DNA of 64,000 bases from Telopea speciosissima (lineage: Eukaryota > Streptophyta > Magnoliopsida > Proteales > Proteaceae): contig NC_057925.1 of NCBI RefSeq assembly GCF_018873765.1, positions 2,496,927 to 2,560,926 of the forward strand, written 5' to 3'. Under the pieces are notes generated by a model. That model was given only the letters and a program-made list of their open reading frames with translations, was not told the DNA's origin and did no database searches. Both the position numbers and the translations under genes were made by a program. This document shows, piece after piece, positions 61,030-64,000 of this stretch (the first letter of the stretch is position 1; each line of letters opens with the position of its first letter).

Positions 61030-63965
61030 GGTGCAGTTCCCTAGTGCCTCTCATAAGAGGGGGGTGGGATCCACCTGGAGCACCTAACCAAACATTCTGC
61101 GTCGGTGGGATCCACCCTCCTCTTGTGAGAGGTACTAAGGAACCGCACCGGTCAAGAAACGCATACGATAAAAATTCTTGGATAAGTAATATTTAGGGAA
61201 AAAGATTTTTTTTTTTTCAAATGCCCTCCTCAAATTGCCCGTTTGTATAAATGCACTCTTACTTTCCAAACTTTGTAACTGTCTAGTCCAGTCTGTTAGT
61301 CTAGATGTTAGACGTTAGTTTTAGGGAATCTAATGATCAAAATACTCTTATGATAAAAACCCACCAAAATCAAAGAACAAAGTGATCAAATTGCCCTCAT
61401 CTTCTCTAAATCATTTAGAATTTGAAATTGAAAATCGAATAAAACTACTACATCAGAAGTTCTAGAGGTAACTAAAAATTGTTTAGGATTTGAAACCATC
61501 CAAACTCATTAATATGAACTGTTGGATGTGGCAGCTACCAGGTGTCGACATTTTCACCCAATACTCTCACACTACCATATTTTAAGGAATTGAAGCGAAT
61601 AATTCTCCATATGGGTCTTGATGAGGGCCAATTGAAGACCTATTGGAGTGATTCTAAAAGGACAACAAAGAAAGAGAACACGCCTGTGTAGTTGAAGGAA
61701 TAAAATATATAAAGTGTTTGCTTTAAGGTTTTTGTTTTTGATAGAAATGTTTGCTTTAAGCTAACTTTTAAACTGTGGAGCAATAATAACGGGAAGAGTT
61801 GCTCTGTAAAGGGCATCTGATTTATGTTATGATTGGGTCATTGGAGTGAGTTGCTAGGATTCTTAAATTTTAACAAATTGGGGTATAGGACCATGGAGCA
61901 CTCCTTAAACGTATTTATAAAGTTAGCATCATTACATACATTGTATTTTACCTTGTAATTCTTACACACAAAAAAAAAAAAAGTAAAAGAGAAAGTTTTC
62001 ATATACGGTTGTGTAATCCGTGCATGTGAGAGGGTGAGAGTTTCAAGACATTAAATATGGGTGGGGGATTTATGACTTTTCCTACTTTTCGTGAGAAGGA
62101 ACATGACCGTGCATGCTTGCACGGCCGTGTATGAAATCTTTGACCAAAAGAAAATTTACCTTGTAATTATGAATTTATTTTTGAAGTTTCACTGATATTT
62201 CTATTTTTCCTTTTTTTCGAATATAGCTAAATGATTCCCTTACGTATCGTATCAGTTCAAATAAAGGTGTCAAGTTAGAACCGCATCAAAAACCAAAATC
62301 TGCCATTTAAAATTTAGACTGAATATCATTTGCGTGAATTGAATCAAATCGATAAAGTATAACCTGTATAAATCGTACTAAATCAAACAATCATGTGTCT
62401 TTGTTGAATTATATGAAATTATTTATTATGGGTTTCCTTGTTGAGTTGTGTAATAAAGATGAAAGTTACGAGATACAACACATTGTGGGATTGTATCCTC
62501 ATGAGATTATAATTTTCTTACTAATTTTATTTACCTCAGCATCTTATTTCTGCTTAAACCGGATTTGAACTGAATTACTAAACCAATTAGTCAAACTAAT
62601 TTGATTTGATTTTGGTTTCAAGGTTATGAAAACTATTCAGTTTTGATTTGATTTGAATTTGTACATATTATATCTTGAATCCAACCAAAATAAAAACCAA
62701 ACCGATTGATTGACTTCTAGAAGTCCAATTTCGAGTTCTATACCCATTAGAACCTGGTTACTGAATTTGAGTAAAAAAAATTTTGACAGCTTGTCAAGAA
62801 AGACTTTCCTTGATGGCAAATATGTTCCACGTGTCATTTACATGGGGCTCAAATTTTGTAGGTGTGTGTCCAGCATCATCTATCTCTTTACTAAATTTCA
62901 GTCCAGTCTCATTATTTTTATGGGAAGGGGATAGGCACACTACCCACATTCGATGGGTGTAAGCCCCTTAGAGGAGAGACTCTCCCTTCACCCATGTGTC
63001 AGGCTGTGGCATGTCATGTACTTGGACTCTAATTTTTGGTTTTTCCTCCCACAATAATTTGCATATTTGTCTTCATGTGTTCTGCCTTTAGGCATCGCAC
63101 ATTTTGTGTTCTGATAGAGGCATATATATATGATTTTATAAGGGTGTAAGCCCCTTAGAAGAGAAACTCTCCCTTTACCCATGTGTTGGGGGGTCTGGGG
63201 TGTATTTTCATACATGCGTGCATTGGGCCGAGCTATGGCATGTGGTGGACTTGGACTTGGGCCCATAAGGCAAGGAGTACAAAATACATCAGACACATTC
63301 ATATAAACACATACATATACGTTCTAGGAATCAAGAGTCACACCTACTCCATGGGATATCTTCAAAGGACACTTACTTTAACACTTGAATTGAGATATTT
63401 TAATCCAATCCGTAGGAACCACGAGTCACACCCATTCCATAGGACGGCTTTAAGAGATATCCATCTGTACAAATAGAGAAAGTGAATGCCTTCAAATCAA
63501 TTCTTTACCAAAAAAAAAAAATGCCTTCAAATCTAGCACACAAACTCTCTCTCTCTCTTAATTGAAAAATCGACTTTGTGTAGTCACGATTGCATTGCAT
63601 ACAAGTGTGGCTTGAATAGTATTCAGAAGTTTTCAAAGGGGTTTGCAGTAGTGAAGCGCACTGTTATGGCTAGAAGCAAACAAGGCTATTGTATCTTGAA
63701 GGTCTACTTGCATACACCCAGTTGCACCTGTAGAGGGCGATTAAGGTCTTAAGCAGAGTGCCCATTGGTACACCTCAGCCTATTCTATCATCTTGCTAAA
63801 TTCGTGTCTATCAACATTTCAAGTCTTAGTTTCCATTGTTACATCATTTAGTACTTCAATTTTCCACAACAAGAGAAAATTAATGATATGGCAACTCTTT
63901 CTAGGAAAGAATCCATCCCATGTCACTTGGGTTGGTGGATCAAATGTAGTGGGGTATTTTTTTTT
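61030..63965. other. Intergenic, no gene recognised
   Basis: Contains a fold-back pair at about 61030-61155 (CCTCTCATAAGAGGGGGGTGG / CCACCCTCCTCTTGTGAGAGG-like), a MULE-terminus-like stretch at 61199-61410, a possible MITE at 61997-62140 (TTTTCATATACGG / CCGTGTATGAAA), old hAT-like GGTTTGATTTGA motifs at 62260-62720, and direct repeats at 62955 and 63142 (GGGTGTAAGCCCCTTAGA) and around 63328 and 63411 (AGTCACACC). No splice-compatible coding exons found. Confidence 0.5.
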
Positions 63966-64000
63966 GGGTAAATTACACGTCACCTCCTGGTTTTCAAATG
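63966..64000 (+). mobile_element. Start of a further Mutator-like TIR, cut by the window edge
   Basis: GGGTAAATTACACGTCACCT starts right after a poly-T tract and runs to the end of the window. It has the layout of the 55825 MULE end (GGGAAAAGTACACGTACC), with shared GGG, TTACACGT/GTACACGT spacing and following C-rich segment. The other end lies outside. Confidence 0.5.

Overview
The window is nuclear DNA of a flowering plant. It has spliced genes with GT-AG introns, three plant gene families (a eukaryotic-type arginyl-tRNA synthetase, a dirigent protein, GH1 beta-glucosidases of the plant BGLU type) and a heavy load of Ty1-copia, L1-like LINE, hAT, Mutator-like and MITE elements. AT-rich introns of up to 6 kb and the transposon density suggest a medium to large dicot or magnoliid-type genome. 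The species cannot be named from the sequence.

Layout. (1) 25-18,180, minus: cytosolic-type arginine-tRNA ligase, 14 coding exons seen. The C-terminal exons lie beyond the left edge. Its introns hold a solo LTR with a perfect 5-bp target-site duplication (TSD), a second related LTR, a decayed copia reverse-transcriptase fragment, MITEs and a 3 x 115-bp tandem repeat. (2) 18.2-21.2 kb: intergenic MITE cluster. (3) 21,195-21,794, plus: intronless dirigent gene. (4) 22,672-27,668: a complete but dead hAT transposon with 8-bp TSD. (5) 28,171-34,192, minus: beta-glucosidase copy 1. (6) 36.0-51.2 kb: an L1-like LINE in pieces, interrupted by a 4.8-kb copia element, by an untyped 3.8-kb insert and by a 438-bp intron-like segment. 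(7) 51,734-60,431, minus: beta-glucosidase copy 2, with a long-TIR Mutator-like element, LINE fragments and MITEs in its introns. (8) 60.5-64 kb: non-coding repeats, ending in what looks like the first bases of another Mutator-like element.

The two beta-glucosidases are a tandem duplication. Exon sizes match almost one for one, and homology continues roughly 1.8 kb upstream of exon 1. They have since diverged: copy 1 has lost one intron exactly, has a Phe in the conserved His-Trp-Asp motif, has a duplicated and frame-altered 3' end, and has a MITE cluster pushed into its promoter. Both keep the catalytic acid/base and nucleophile glutamates.

I see no CRISPR array, rRNA or tRNA gene, and no clearly unknown multi-gene system. 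The most unusual content is mobile: a family of short Mutator-type MITEs with 9-bp TSDs, a 1.75-kb Mutator-like element with about 426-bp inverted repeats, two hAT elements with related ends, and an intron-like segment inside the LINE RNase H region. All coordinates and TSDs were read by eye from the sequence.
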